NCBI GenBank assembly: GCA_947584805.1
Contig: CANPWU010000009.1
Coordinates: 1 to 41,518, forward strand
Direction of reading: 5' to 3'
From: an uncultured Clostridia bacterium
GTDB lineage: Bacteria > Bacillota > Clostridia > TANB77 > CAG-508
Length of the DNA stretch: 41,518 nt
The notes under the pieces were generated by a model. The model worked only from the letters and a program-made list of their open reading frames with translations, had not been told where the DNA came from and did no database searches. Made by a program: the position numbers and the translations under genes. This document shows, piece after piece, positions 18,031-27,735 of this stretch (position 1 is its first letter; the number at the start of each line of letters is the position of its first letter).

Positions 18031-19261
18031 ATATGTTATCATTTTTGTGGTATAATCTAAATTTGAATAAGAATCATATTCATACCCAAGTGTATAAATA
18101 TTAGTTGACTGAATGTCCTTTTCAAGCATCATTAATAATTTTTTATTCTTACAAGTTGTTATAAAATTTTTAACAGAAGTTATTACTTGTAGTTTTTTAT
18201 TTTCTTTACATATATTAGAAAGTAGATATTGACCATTAGAATTACAACCTAAAACTCTAATATAAGGATCCAGCTTTTTAGAATTTTCCATATCTTCTTT
18301 TGTTATACCTAGAAGAGCATATAACAAAATTCTTTGAATTCTTGTTTGAGTGTATCTCTTAGACTTTACAATACTCATAAATTCTACTAAAGAATTACAA
18401 GAATTTGCAGCATTTTTGATTAAATTTTCTAAACCTTCACTAACATCAGGCAAATCTGCAATTTGTGCGACTGTCATATTTCTTAATACAAACATTATTT
18501 GCTTTTCATATACTAACAATCCATTTACATAATGACCTTTTTTTAAAGCATCTTCTATAATATCATAAGATACTTGAGGCATAACTTTGTCAAGTACATA
18601 GAAGTTTCTATCATTTATATATTTTCTTATAGCTGTAGCACTAGCAAAATTTCCAGAGGCAATTGTACTATTATATTCTGGACCAATTCTTTTAATTCCA
18701 AGAGGCTCAATAGAAGAATGAGTTTCCTTTAATGCTTTTAAATATTCTATAGCTAAAATATTATTAGGAGATGATAAAATATTTGCAGATTTTCTTATAT
18801 TGTTTAAATACATTAATAGGGCATTTTCTCTTGCCTTTGGAAACGATACGCCTTTAGAAAGTTCATGTTCAAGTAAAGATTTAAATTCTGCAGGTTGCTC
18901 TGTTAATATATCTGCAAATTCTTTAAGAATATTTAAATTTTCAGTTTCACAACCAAATGAAATTGTATCAACTATCTTAAGAGAGTTTAAAGTTTTTATT
19001 GCTCCAGATGCAAAATTTTCTGCACTTGAAATACTATATATACATGGAAGCTCAAGAACAAGGTCAAAGCCATTAAGCAAAGCCATTTTTGCTTTAGTCC
19101 ATTTATCAATAACTGAGGCATCACCTCTTTGAACGAAGTTGCCAGTAATTAAAGCTATTGCATAGCTTGCATGAACAGCTTTTTTTGCTTCGTTTAATTG
19201 ATAAAGGTGCCCATTATGAAATGGATTATATTCGCCGTATTATTGCTAAGACATTATTCAT
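18028..19261 (-). CDS. tmcAL: tRNA(Met) cytidine acetate ligase, one CGG shift site
   Basis: ATP-dependent enzyme that acetylates the wobble cytidine of elongator tRNA-Met using acetate. Start ATG 19261 follows GGAGG. Eight codons later, CGG at 19237 must be skipped to give GEYNPFHNGHLYQL, the nucleotidyltransferase HxGH-type signature. Without the shift the product stops after nine residues. Reconstructed length is 410 residues, normal for the family. The rest includes the IGPEYN motif (from about 18690) and the SATAIRKY motif (about 18625-18648). Confidence 0.9.
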
Positions 19262-19393
19262 AAAAACCTCCGCTTTTCCTTTACAATATAATTATTTATT
19301 GATATAATATCATAAAAGTGAAAAAAATACAATCTTTTCTTTTAAAAAGAAGAAAAATAATGTTATTTATGAAAAAAATGAGGAGAAAATGAA

Positions 19394-19832
19394 ATGAAAA
19401 AAGTTATAATATATACAGATGGAGCATGCTCTGGAAATCCAGGACCAGGGCGGATGGGGAACAATCCTTATGTGTGATAATCAAAAAAAAGAAATCTCCG
19501 GAGGAGAGAAAAACACAACCAATAATATCATGGAAATTACAGCAGTTATTGAAGGGTTAAGAAGTCTTAAATACCCATGTGATGTAGAAATATATAGCGA
19601 TAGTGCATATGTGGTTAACGCATTTAATCAAAAATGGATAGAATCATGGAAGAAAAATGGATGGAAGAACTCAAATAAAGAAGAGGTAAAAAATAGAGAA
19701 CTTTGGCAAGAATTAGATGAATTGTGCAGTATGCAAAAAAGCGTTAAATTTATTAAGGTTAAGGGACACAGCGATAATGAATTTAACAACAGATGTGATG
19801 AACTTGCAAGAAATGCAATTAAAGATTTATAA
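19394..19832 (+). CDS. rnhA: Ribonuclease HI, one CGG shift site
   Basis: Cleaves RNA in RNA-DNA hybrids. ATG 19394 starts [18 protein letters not shown]. The next codon is CGG (19451); skipping C gives GGWGTIL, so the invariant GGWG motif is restored. The catalytic set is visible: D in YTDG, E in [10 protein letters not shown] in IYSDSAYV and the final D in ELARNA's neighbour CDELA. Reconstructed length is about 145 residues. A TCC|GGA at 19499 is out of phase and causes no break. Zero-frame reading would stop within about eight codons of the CGG. Confidence 0.93.
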
Positions 19833-19848
19833 AAAAAGGAGCTGTATT

Positions 19849-20744
19849 ATGAAAATTGGAATTGATTTAGGAGGAAGCCATATAGCAATTGGGCTTGTCC
19901 AAGACGATAAAATAATTATGAAAAAAGAGAGAAGCTTTCTTGATGAAGACAGAAAAAACATAAAAAAAGCAATAAAAGATTCTATAATAAAATTTATAGA
20001 AGAAATTTTACATGAAGCAGACTTAAAATTAAAAGATATAGAATTAATTGGAATTGCAGCACCACGGAACACATGAAAAAAATGTAATTATTAAAGCAGA
20101 AAATCTTGGAATAACAAATTTTAATTTAGTAGAAGACCTTAAAGAATACTTTAATTATCAGAAAGTTTTTTTAAGAAATGATGCTAAATGTGCAGCTATT
20201 TGTGAAAAAAAGTATGGAAGTTTAAAAAAATTTGATGATGCTGTATTTATATGCTTAGGAACTGGAGTTGGGGGAGCTGTATTTTTAGATGGTAAATTAC
20301 TTAAAAGCAAAAAATATGATGGATTTGAACTTGGACATGTTATATTAGAAAAAAATGGAAAACAATGCACCTGCGGAAGCAAAGGTTGCGTTGAAACATA
20401 TATATCGATGAAAGCTTTTAAAGAATCATTTGCACATAAAAAAGGCTTAAAAGATATTTCTGGTGTTGAAGTATATGATGCAATAAAGAATAATAATGGA
20501 GAATTTGATGAAATTATAAATGAGTTTATAGAAAATTTAAAATTGTCATTAACAACATATATTAACATTTTTGAACCAGAAGCAATATGCATTGGCGGAA
20601 GTTTTGTGTATTACGAAGACTTACTATTAGAAAAGTTAGTAAGCAGTATGAAGGATAACAATATTACATTTAATAAGAGCAATCCTAAAATATTAGTTGC
20701 AAAAATGCGGAAATTATGCTGGAATAATAGGCGCAACAATATAA
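19849..20744 (+). CDS. ROK-family sugar kinase (glucokinase-like), two CGG shift sites
   Basis: 297 residues after reconstruction. ATG 19849 begins KIGIDLGGSHIAIGL, the ATP-binding phosphate-1 motif. CGG 20065 is skipped to give IAAPGTHEKN. The zinc motif CTCGSKGCVE follows near 20364, in which TGC|GGA is out of phase. CGG 20708 is skipped to give AKMGNYAGIIGATI, the ROK C-terminus, ending TAA at 20742. Substrate is probably glucose or an N-acetylhexosamine; the sequence does not settle it. It starts 16 bases after rnhA. Confidence 0.88.
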
Positions 20745-20910
20745 GGCTTATAAATATCTTTAAAAAATATTAATTATAATTTTTAATATTACAAGAATAA
20801 TACATTTTGTTTACACTTCTGTTACATTGTTGAAAAAAGTTGAATTTTAAAATATAATAAAATAGCAAAGGATTATAATATTTATTTGTACCTTAGGGGG
20901 ATGATAGTAT

Positions 20911-21453
20911 ATGGAGACATTTGCTGATTATATTTTATCTGAAGATGATTTTATCAAAAAAATGGAAATAGTATATTATTTGCAAAAAAGACAAAACGAT
21001 ATTTTCTTTGATAATTCTGTAATTTTAAAGGCAGAGATTGCAAGATTATTTATAGAAACAATGAATTTAGATGTAGATAAAAATCTTGTGCTTACAGCAT
21101 GTCTTTTGTATGCTTGCAAAAAAAATATAATGTCACATGATTTAGAAAAAATAAAAAGGTATGCAATAGATGGAGCCCAATATTTAGAAACATTAGGATT
21201 TTCTAAAAGATTTTGCAAAATTTGTACAGAGGTAAATAGATATTTAGGAGATGAGAATAGAGAAAAAGAAAGCGACATATTAGAGCTTGTTGATAATTTT
21301 GGAGGACTTGTTCTTGATAGGCCTGAAAGAAAAGGCTATCCAATTGATGAAGCAATGAATTTAATTGAAAACAGAAATCTAAAAGGAAAAAATAATAGAT
21401 ACTTAGATAAATTTAAAGAGTTCATGTATAAGAAAGAAGGTGCTTTAGCATGA
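20911..21453 (+). CDS. Uncharacterised helical protein, possible degenerate HD-type
   Basis: 180 residues, mostly helical. It contains LTACLLYACKK and a later ELVDNFGGLVLDRPERKGYPIDEA region that recalls degenerate HD-type folds, but an HD motif is not visible. GGGGGATGA precedes the start. The stop overlaps the next start (ATGA), so the two are translationally coupled with the endoQ group. I do not recognise the family. Confidence 0.6.
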   Translation: METFADYILSEDDFIKKMEIVYYLQKRQNDIFFDNSVILKAEIARLFIETMNLDVDKNLVLTACLLYACKKNIMSHDLEKIKRYAIDGAQYLETLGFSKRFCKICTEVNRYLGDENREKESDILELVDNFGGLVLDRPERKGYPIDEAMNLIENRNLKGKNNRYLDKFKEFMYKKEGALA

Positions 21454-21644
21454 GAGAATTAGAAGGTATGGGAATAGTACATAGATCTGATAGTGATTAT
21501 AATTCAGATGTGGTTACTGCAATTAGAGACGCAAGGCGTGCAAAGGATGCTAGAGCATTAATGGATTTTTTGAGTGGAGCAAAGCCTTTCGAATATGTAG
21601 TAAAAGAACAAAAAGAAAAAGATATAGAAGAAATGGAGCGTTAA
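21450..21644 (+). CDS. Small charged protein, unknown
   Basis: 64 residues, charged, without membrane spans. It overlaps the upstream gene by four bases and is one base from endoQ, so it belongs to the same transcript. Possible partner of its neighbours; no motif seen. Confidence 0.55.
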   Translation: MRELEGMGIVHRSDSDYNSDVVTAIRDARRAKDARALMDFLSGAKPFEYVVKEQKEKDIEEMER

Positions 21645-21645
21645 A

Positions 21646-22841
21646 ATGTACGAAGCATTTGCAGACTTACATATACATATAGGAAGAACCAAAAATAATA
21701 AGCCGATTAAAATAACGGCTGCAAGAAGCCTTAATTTTGAAAATATTGCAAAGGAGTGCGTAGAAAGAAAAGGAATAAATATAGCCGGAATTATAGACTG
21801 TGCATCACCTTATGTAATCGAAGATATTGAAGAGTTTTTAAAAAACGGGGAAGCAAGAGAACTTGCTGACCGGTGGGATTATATATAAAAATAAACTATG
21901 CATAATACTTGGAAGCGAAATAGAAACATCAGAGATAAATGATGAAGGAAAAACAGGTAGCGCCCATAATTTATGCTATTTTCCATATCTAAAAGACATA
22001 AAAGCATTTTCAAACGAAATGTCACATCATATTCATAACATTACTTTAAGTTCGCAAAGAGCTGATATATCTGCATATGACTTGGTAGACATTGTAGAAA
22101 AATATAATGGAGTTTTAATTCCAGCACATTGTTTTACGCCATATAAAAGTTTCTATGGAAATTGTACAGATAGATTAGAAAAGATATTTAAAGAAAAATA
22201 TAATAAGATCCCGGCAATAGAGCTAGGATTAAGTTCTGATACATATTTAGCAGATGAAATTTCTGAGCTTGAGACAAAAACTTTTTTGACAAATTCAGAT
22301 GCACATTCACTTCCTAAAATTGCAAGAGAATATAATAAAATACAAGTTAAAGATATTAGCTTTAAAGAATTAATGAAGGCAATAAAAAATGAAGATGGAA
22401 GAAAAATTTTATGCAATTATGGGCTAGATCCGAAACTTGGTAAATATCATAGAACATATTGTGAAGTGTGTGGAAAAAGAATAGAAGGAGATGCTCCTGT
22501 TACAAAATGCGATACATGTGATAGCAGAAATATAACTATGGGAGTACTAGATAGAATTGAAATAATAAAAGATAAAAAAACGACTAAAAGTCCGGCGAAT
22601 AGACCGCCTTATGTATATCAAATACCTCTTTCGTTTATACCAGGAATAGGAAATAAACTTATGGATAAATTGCTTTCTAATTTCGAGACAGAAATGAACA
22701 TATTGCATAAACTTTCTTATGATGATATAGAAGCTTTTTGCGGTGAAAAGATTGCTAAAAGCATAATGGATGCCAAGACTCGGAAATTTTAAAATTGCAG
22801 CAGGTGGTGGCGGAGTATATGGCAAAGTTTCTAAAACTTAG
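21646..22841 (+). CDS. PHP-domain endonuclease Q-like protein, two CGG shift sites
   Basis: 397 residues reconstructed. The N-terminal PHP domain has DLHIHIGR, then GSEIETSE, HIHN and the metal-site run NSDAHS. A zinc ribbon follows (CEVCGKRIE, CDTCDSR), then a helix-hairpin-helix-like PGIGNKL. It matches EndoQ/TIGR00375-type proteins, which act on deaminated bases in archaea and some Firmicutes. CGG 21871 is skipped to give ELADGGIIYK. CGG 22781 is skipped to give TGNFKIAAGGGGVYGKV, the glycine-rich C-terminal signature. Without it the protein ends two codons after the CGG. The ribosome binding site lies inside the preceding gene. Confidence 0.85.
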
Positions 22842-22907
22842 TTCTATATTTGTTTTGTATTACATAAACATTGATTAAGAAAATAACTATTGAAAGAGTG
22901 ATTTGTA

Positions 22908-23562
22908 ATGCAAAACAAAAGAATTTTAAGGCAAAGAAATTATAATGGATGTGGATTATTAAAAAGCCATATAGAAAATAATTTTAAGAATTATATAATT
23001 ATAATAATATTTTTTCTTGTTCGGAGTTATCTTAGGCGTATTATTTATAAATAATGCGAAACAAGCAGAAGAACAAGAAATAAGTACATATATAAATAAT
23101 TTTATAGAAAAAACAAAAAATAATGCGTCTGTAGATTATGCAAGACTTTTTTTAAATTCGGCTAAAAATAATCTACTGTTAGCATTTATTTTGTGGCTTG
23201 CAGGGCTTACAGTTATTGGCGTGTTTGTAGTTTATGGAATGATAATATTTAGAGGTTTTACTTTTGGGTATACGTTATCTTCCGTAATTGCAACACTTGG
23301 AATAAAGAAAGGCACTGCTTTTATTTTATCCACTTTATGTTTGCAGAATATAATATTTATTCCAGTATTATTTGCATTTGGAATAAGTGGAATAAGATTA
23401 TATAAATCTATAATGAAAGATAGAAGAAAAGAGAATATAAAGCTTGAAATATTAAGGCATACTTTGATATCTCTATTGCTAACAACAGGGCTAATTCTGG
23501 CTTCTTTTATAGAAACATATTTATCTACTAATATATTTTTATGGGCTGTAAATTTTTTATAA
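22908..23562 (+). CDS. spoIIM: Stage II sporulation protein M, one CGG shift site
   Basis: 217 residues after reconstruction. Integral membrane protein of the DMP complex (with SpoIID and SpoIIP) for forespore engulfment. ATG 22908 begins a basic cytoplasmic stretch. The first membrane span is interrupted by CGG 23022; skipping C gives FFLVGVILGVLF. Four or five spans follow, with the family-like FRGFTFGYTLS. It neighbours xerD, a common clostridial arrangement. A zero-frame product would lose every span but part of the first. Confidence 0.88.
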
Positions 23563-23648
23563 AAATTTGAGAAAAACTATTTACAATTTTTCTATAATTT
23601 GATATAACATATATAACTTATGTTAATAAAAATGGGGAGAGATGAACA

Positions 23649-24530
23649 ATGCAAAAGCAAATTAAAAACTTTTTATCTTTTATAGAAAATGATAAAAAAG
23701 CATCACAAAATACATTACAATCATATAGACGCGATATTATGCAATATAGTGAATATGTTGAAGAAAATAATATTAATTATTTAAAAGTTAATGAAGAAGA
23801 TGTAAAAAATTATTTAAAGCACATGCATGAAATAGGAAAGAAAAGTTCTACTATTTCAAGAAGTTTAGCATCAATTAGATCTTTTTACCAATATTTACTT
23901 AGGGCAAAAAAGATAAAAAAAGACCCTACAGAAGGTATACAATCTCCAAAGATTGAAAAAAGAATACCTTCAGTATTAACATCTCAAGAGGTAGAGTTAT
24001 TGCTTGAACAACCTAAAAATGTCGACTTAAAGGGAATAAGAGACAAAGCAATGCTAGAATTTGCTTACGCAACAGGAATGAAAGTTACAGAAATAATTTC
24101 TTTAAATTTAGAAGATGTAAATTTAGAGGAAGGCTTTGTAACTTGTAAGAATAAAGAAAAAACAAGAAATATACCACTAGGTTCTTTATCATTAAAAGCA
24201 CTTAAAGATTATGTAGAAAATTCAAGAAACATCTTAATAAAAGATGAAAATGTTACAGCACTATTTGTTAATACAAATGGTCAAAGACTTACAAGACAAG
24301 GATTCTGGAAAATAGTTAAATACTATAAAGATCAAGCACATATATCAAAAGAAATAACACCACACATTTTAAGACATTCATTTGCAACACATCTTTTACA
24401 AAATGGTGCTGACTTAAAAGCAATTCAGACCATGCTCGGACATTCAGATATTTCATCAACTCAAATTTATATGCAATTTCAAGATGCAACTATCCAAAAT
24501 ATATATAAAAAGGCACATCCAAGAGCATAA
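23649..24530 (+). CDS. xerD: XerC/XerD-family tyrosine recombinase
   Basis: 293 residues, usual length. N-terminal SAM-like core-binding domain (1-95) and catalytic domain. Catalytic HILRHSFATHLL, LGHSDISSTQIY with nucleophilic Tyr and the beta-strand Lys region (NKEKTRNIP) are present. The usual first catalytic Arg in ATGLRVSEL is replaced: here it reads ATGMKVTEI with Lys. An in-frame CGC (23730) codes Arg normally in the conserved YRRD. No CGG codon in phase. Role: chromosome dimer resolution, inferred from family and from proximity to spoIIM. Confidence 0.88.
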   Translation: MQKQIKNFLSFIENDKKASQNTLQSYRRDIMQYSEYVEENNINYLKVNEEDVKNYLKHMHEIGKKSSTISRSLASIRSFYQYLLRAKKIKKDPTEGIQSPKIEKRIPSVLTSQEVELLLEQPKNVDLKGIRDKAMLEFAYATGMKVTEIISLNLEDVNLEEGFVTCKNKEKTRNIPLGSLSLKALKDYVENSRNILIKDENVTALFVNTNGQRLTRQGFWKIVKYYKDQAHISKEITPHILRHSFATHLLQNGADLKAIQTMLGHSDISSTQIYMQFQDATIQNIYKKAHPRA

Positions 24531-24536
24531 TAATTT

Positions 24537-24595
24537 AAGCCCAATGAACTCAAAGCACACTAATTTTGTTAGTATGTTTTGAGATTATTGGGCTT
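24537..24595. other. Long imperfect hairpin between xerD and the next gene
   Basis: AAGCCCAAT (24537-24545) pairs with ATTGGGCTT (24587-24595). Inner partial stems join CTCAAA with TTTTGAG and nearby sequences. No clean T-run follows, so it may be a weak terminator, an RNA structure in the leader of the 24633 gene, or a degenerate insertion remnant. Confidence 0.5.
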
Positions 24596-24632
24596 ATGCT
24601 CGGTTTATTGGCCTTTGAAAGAGGTATTTTTC

Positions 24633-25142
24633 ATGAAAAAAGAAGAACCAAATACTAAGGAGAATATAGAAAAATTAACTGAAGTTATAGAATCAAAGAA
24701 AAAGATTCCTAAAAAAGTCAAAGACAATATAGTTGCTAAAGCATTTGAAAATTTATTATTTTTTGCAATCATAACTGTATATTTAGGATCACTAAATTTA
24801 GGAATAGCTAATATTCCAACAGAAAACTATTTAACAGATTTAAAAGTATTTTCTATTATACTATTGGCTTTAACTATTATATTATTTGAAATGGGCTATA
24901 AAAAAGACAAATCTGTTTATTGGTTACATGGAATAGAAATATTGATTGTTGCAATTTTTACAACATATTTAATTTATCTTTATTATTTATTTTATAATTC
25001 GAACATACTAGAAAGTATTATTTTTTCAGTTATTGCTATATATTTTATATACTATATAACAAAAATATTAATTATTAGAAAGAAAATAATAAAAGAGTAT
25101 AACAAAAGCTTAATAGATATTGGAGAAATTGTTAAAAAATAG
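24633..25142 (+). CDS. Membrane protein with about four spans, unknown
   Basis: 169 residues from ATG 24633, with AGAGGTA upstream. The N-terminus is basic and Lys-rich (KKKIPKKVKDN), and four hydrophobic segments follow. The longer upstream frame (to 24579) runs through the hairpin and lacks a ribosome binding site. It lies 14 bases before the purD-like gene. I do not recognise the family. Confidence 0.65.
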   Translation: MKKEEPNTKENIEKLTEVIESKKKIPKKVKDNIVAKAFENLLFFAIITVYLGSLNLGIANIPTENYLTDLKVFSIILLALTIILFEMGYKKDKSVYWLHGIEILIVAIFTTYLIYLYYLFYNSNILESIIFSVIAIYFIYYITKILIIRKKIIKEYNKSLIDIGEIVKK

Positions 25143-25156
25143 GAGGAATAACATAT

Positions 25157-26458
25157 ATGGAAAAATGCTTATTACTTGGAAATGGAGGAAGAGAAGCTGT
25201 AATTGCTGAATATATTTCAAATGACTATAGTCTCTATTCTGTAATGCCATATGCAAATCCATCTATTGCGGATTCTGTGGAAAAATCATCTGGGAAATAT
25301 ATAATTGGAGACCCATTTAATAAAGAACTTGTAAAAAAATTTATAATAGATGAAAACATTCAAAATTGTGTTATTAGTAGTGATAATTTATTACAAGATG
25401 GTTTAATAGATTTAGCAAGAGAGTTAGGGCTTAAGACTTTCGGGCCAACTTCAAAAGGAGCTAAAATAGAATGGAGTAAAACTTATGCTCTAGAAATAGT
25501 ACAAAAGCTTGCACCAGAAATGATAATAAAAAATTATAAGATAACTGACGAATCTAAATTAAAAGAAGTTATAAAAAGTTATCAAAATGATAACTTTGTA
25601 GTGAAACCAGAAGGGCTAACAGGGGGAAAAGGAGTAAAAGTTGGTGGCATTCATTTTAAAGGCAAAGAAGAAGGATTTGAATATGCAAGAGAATGTTTAA
25701 AAACTGCAGGTTGTGTCATCATACAAGACAAAGTAGAAGGAAGAGAATTTACAGTTACAGGCTTAACTGATGGAAAGAACCTAGTTATTACACCTACAAC
25801 ATTTGATTATCCATATAGGTTTGATGAGGACAAAGGCCCAGGCACAGGAGGAATGGGATGTTTAGGATTTAAAAATGGTTTACTTCCATTTTTAACAGAA
25901 GAAGACATTAAAGTATGTGCAAAACTTATGGAAAATACAATAGAATATGTAAATCATGATTCACTTGAATTTAACGGAGTAATTTATGGTGGATTCTTTA
26001 AGTGTGATGATGGTATTAAATTTATTGAATTTAATGCAAGATTCGGAGACCCAGAATCATTAAATATATTAAATGCAATAGAAACACCATTTAAAGAACT
26101 TTTTGAGAATATTCAAAAACAAACATTGAGTAAGGAAAATTGTAAGTTTAAGCAAATTAATACTTTTACAGTATATGTAGTTACTCCTAATTATGCAATC
26201 TCTTCTTCAAAAGAGCCAATTAGGTTTACTCTAAATAAAGAAAATATAGAAAAACAAGGAGTTAAAGTTTATTTTTCAAGTACAAGGAGAATAAATGGAG
26301 ATAACTACGAAAGTGTTGGAAATTCTAGATTGTTTGCATTAGTTGGAGCAGATGAAAATATGGAAGATGCAAAGGAAAAAGTATATGAAGCGATGAGAGG
26401 TAATGTAGACGAAGTCTTACATTATAGAAAAGATATAGGAAATATGTATGTACATTAA
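25157..26458 (+). CDS. purD: Phosphoribosylamine-glycine ligase-like ATP-grasp enzyme, divergent PurD
   Basis: 433 residues, PurD length. ATP-grasp signatures include VVKPEGLTGGKGV, the GPGTGGMGC loop and FNARFGDPES. The N-terminal nucleotide motif reads GNGGREAVIAEY where PurD normally has GGREHA, so the conserved His is missing. It is not next to other pur genes. It may be a functional but divergent PurD or a paralogue using another amine or amino acid. AGGAGG precedes ATG 25157. CGG trinucleotides at 25269, 25441, 25975 and 26044 are all out of phase and cause no break. Confidence 0.75.
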   Translation: MEKCLLLGNGGREAVIAEYISNDYSLYSVMPYANPSIADSVEKSSGKYIIGDPFNKELVKKFIIDENIQNCVISSDNLLQDGLIDLARELGLKTFGPTSKGAKIEWSKTYALEIVQKLAPEMIIKNYKITDESKLKEVIKSYQNDNFVVKPEGLTGGKGVKVGGIHFKGKEEGFEYARECLKTAGCVIIQDKVEGREFTVTGLTDGKNLVITPTTFDYPYRFDEDKGPGTGGMGCLGFKNGLLPFLTEEDIKVCAKLMENTIEYVNHDSLEFNGVIYGGFFKCDDGIKFIEFNARFGDPESLNILNAIETPFKELFENIQKQTLSKENCKFKQINTFTVYVVTPNYAISSSKEPIRFTLNKENIEKQGVKVYFSSTRRINGDNYESVGNSRLFALVGADENMEDAKEKVYEAMRGNVDEVLHYRKDIGNMYVH

Positions 26459-26521
26459 TAGAAATTAAAGGAAGTTTTAGATTATTTGAATATTTGCTTA
26501 AAGAAGATGGAGGTATTTATT

Positions 26522-27706
26522 ATGAAAAAGTCAAAAATTTTATTAGCACTTTTAGCTATACTAATTTTAGTTAGTGGATTTTGCTTAAGTAGCAAAACTT
26601 TTGCAACAGAACCAGATGAAAATGTTGTTGCCACAGATATAGCAGGGGAAACAACTGAAGAAGAGCATAATCATACAACAGGAGAACAAGAAATTCATGA
26701 AGGAGATCTATATATAGCAAAAACAGAAGATTATGAAATGTCAGAATTAGTAGATGGAAATGTATACATTTTTAGTAATAAAAATGTAAAAATTACAGGA
26801 CAAATTGCAGGATCTTTATTTGTTTTTACATCAGGAAATTTGGAATTAGAACAGAATTCATACATAACAAATCATGTATTTGCATTTGCCAAAAATATTA
26901 AATATAACGGATATGTAGCTTATGATGCATATTTAGCAGGATCTAATGTTGAAATAGGAGAAAATGCTATAACTTACAGAGATATTAAAATTGCAGCAGA
27001 AACATTAAGTATTGCTGGTGTAGTAGGTAGAGATGCAGATATATATACGAACACAATGACAACTCCTGAAACAGAAGAAACATTAGCAATTTATGGACAT
27101 TTAAATTATACAAGCACAAACGAAGCTGTTAATCTTGACAAAGCACATATTGAAGGTGAAGTAAATTATAAACCTATTCAAGAGACAGAAAAAGAAGAAA
27201 ATATGGCAGATATAATTTTAAATGCGGTATTTGCTTGCGTTGGTACAGTTATATTTGATGTAATATTATACATGTGTCTATTATTCTTTGCACCAAATTT
27301 TGTATACAAAGCTAAAGAATATGTTAGTACAAGAGGATTACTTGCATTTGCTATAGGTCTTGCAATTACTATTTTAGTACCAGTTATTGCATTTATGCTA
27401 TTACTAACAGGTATTGCAAGTGGACTTTCAATATTCTTAATTATTGTTTATTCTGGTTTACTAATGTTAAATGCATTTGTAGTAACAATTGCTTTAACAG
27501 GAGCTATTGCAAATAAATTAAATATAGAAGACAAATTCAAGAAATGCTTATTATTAATACCAACTTCAATTGTTATCTGGCTACTTCGCAAGATACCAGT
27601 TGTAGGTACTTTTGTTAGCATTATAGTATTCTTATGTGGAGTTGGAATTATAGGATTATATCAATTTGATAGAGCATTCAAAAGAAATAAAGAAATTACA
27701 GAATAA
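26522..27706 (+). CDS. Secreted/membrane bactofilin-like protein
   Basis: 394 residues from ATG 26522, chosen for GGAGG at 26510; the upstream ATG 26486 lacks a site. A signal peptide (processing near TFATEP) precedes an acidic His-containing stretch and repeats like VDGNVYIF, IAGSLFVF and VEGEV typical of polymer-forming (bactofilin-like) beta-helices (about 60-215). Four or five membrane spans (about 230-385) follow. An in-frame CGC at 27587 (WLLRKIP) is read as Arg, with no shift. It precedes the polysaccharide operon by 29 bases and may belong to the same envelope unit. Function unknown. Confidence 0.65.
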   Translation: MKKSKILLALLAILILVSGFCLSSKTFATEPDENVVATDIAGETTEEEHNHTTGEQEIHEGDLYIAKTEDYEMSELVDGNVYIFSNKNVKITGQIAGSLFVFTSGNLELEQNSYITNHVFAFAKNIKYNGYVAYDAYLAGSNVEIGENAITYRDIKIAAETLSIAGVVGRDADIYTNTMTTPETEETLAIYGHLNYTSTNEAVNLDKAHIEGEVNYKPIQETEKEENMADIILNAVFACVGTVIFDVILYMCLLFFAPNFVYKAKEYVSTRGLLAFAIGLAITILVPVIAFMLLLTGIASGLSIFLIIVYSGLLMLNAFVVTIALTGAIANKLNIEDKFKKCLLLIPTSIVIWLLRKIPVVGTFVSIIVFLCGVGIIGLYQFDRAFKRNKEITE

Positions 27707-27735
27707 AAAATGAATAAGTAACGGAGGAATAAATT

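Noticed and set aside
24579-24632. Longer start for the 24633 membrane protein
   Set aside because: The extension runs through the hairpin and lacks a ribosome binding site; ATG 24633 has one.
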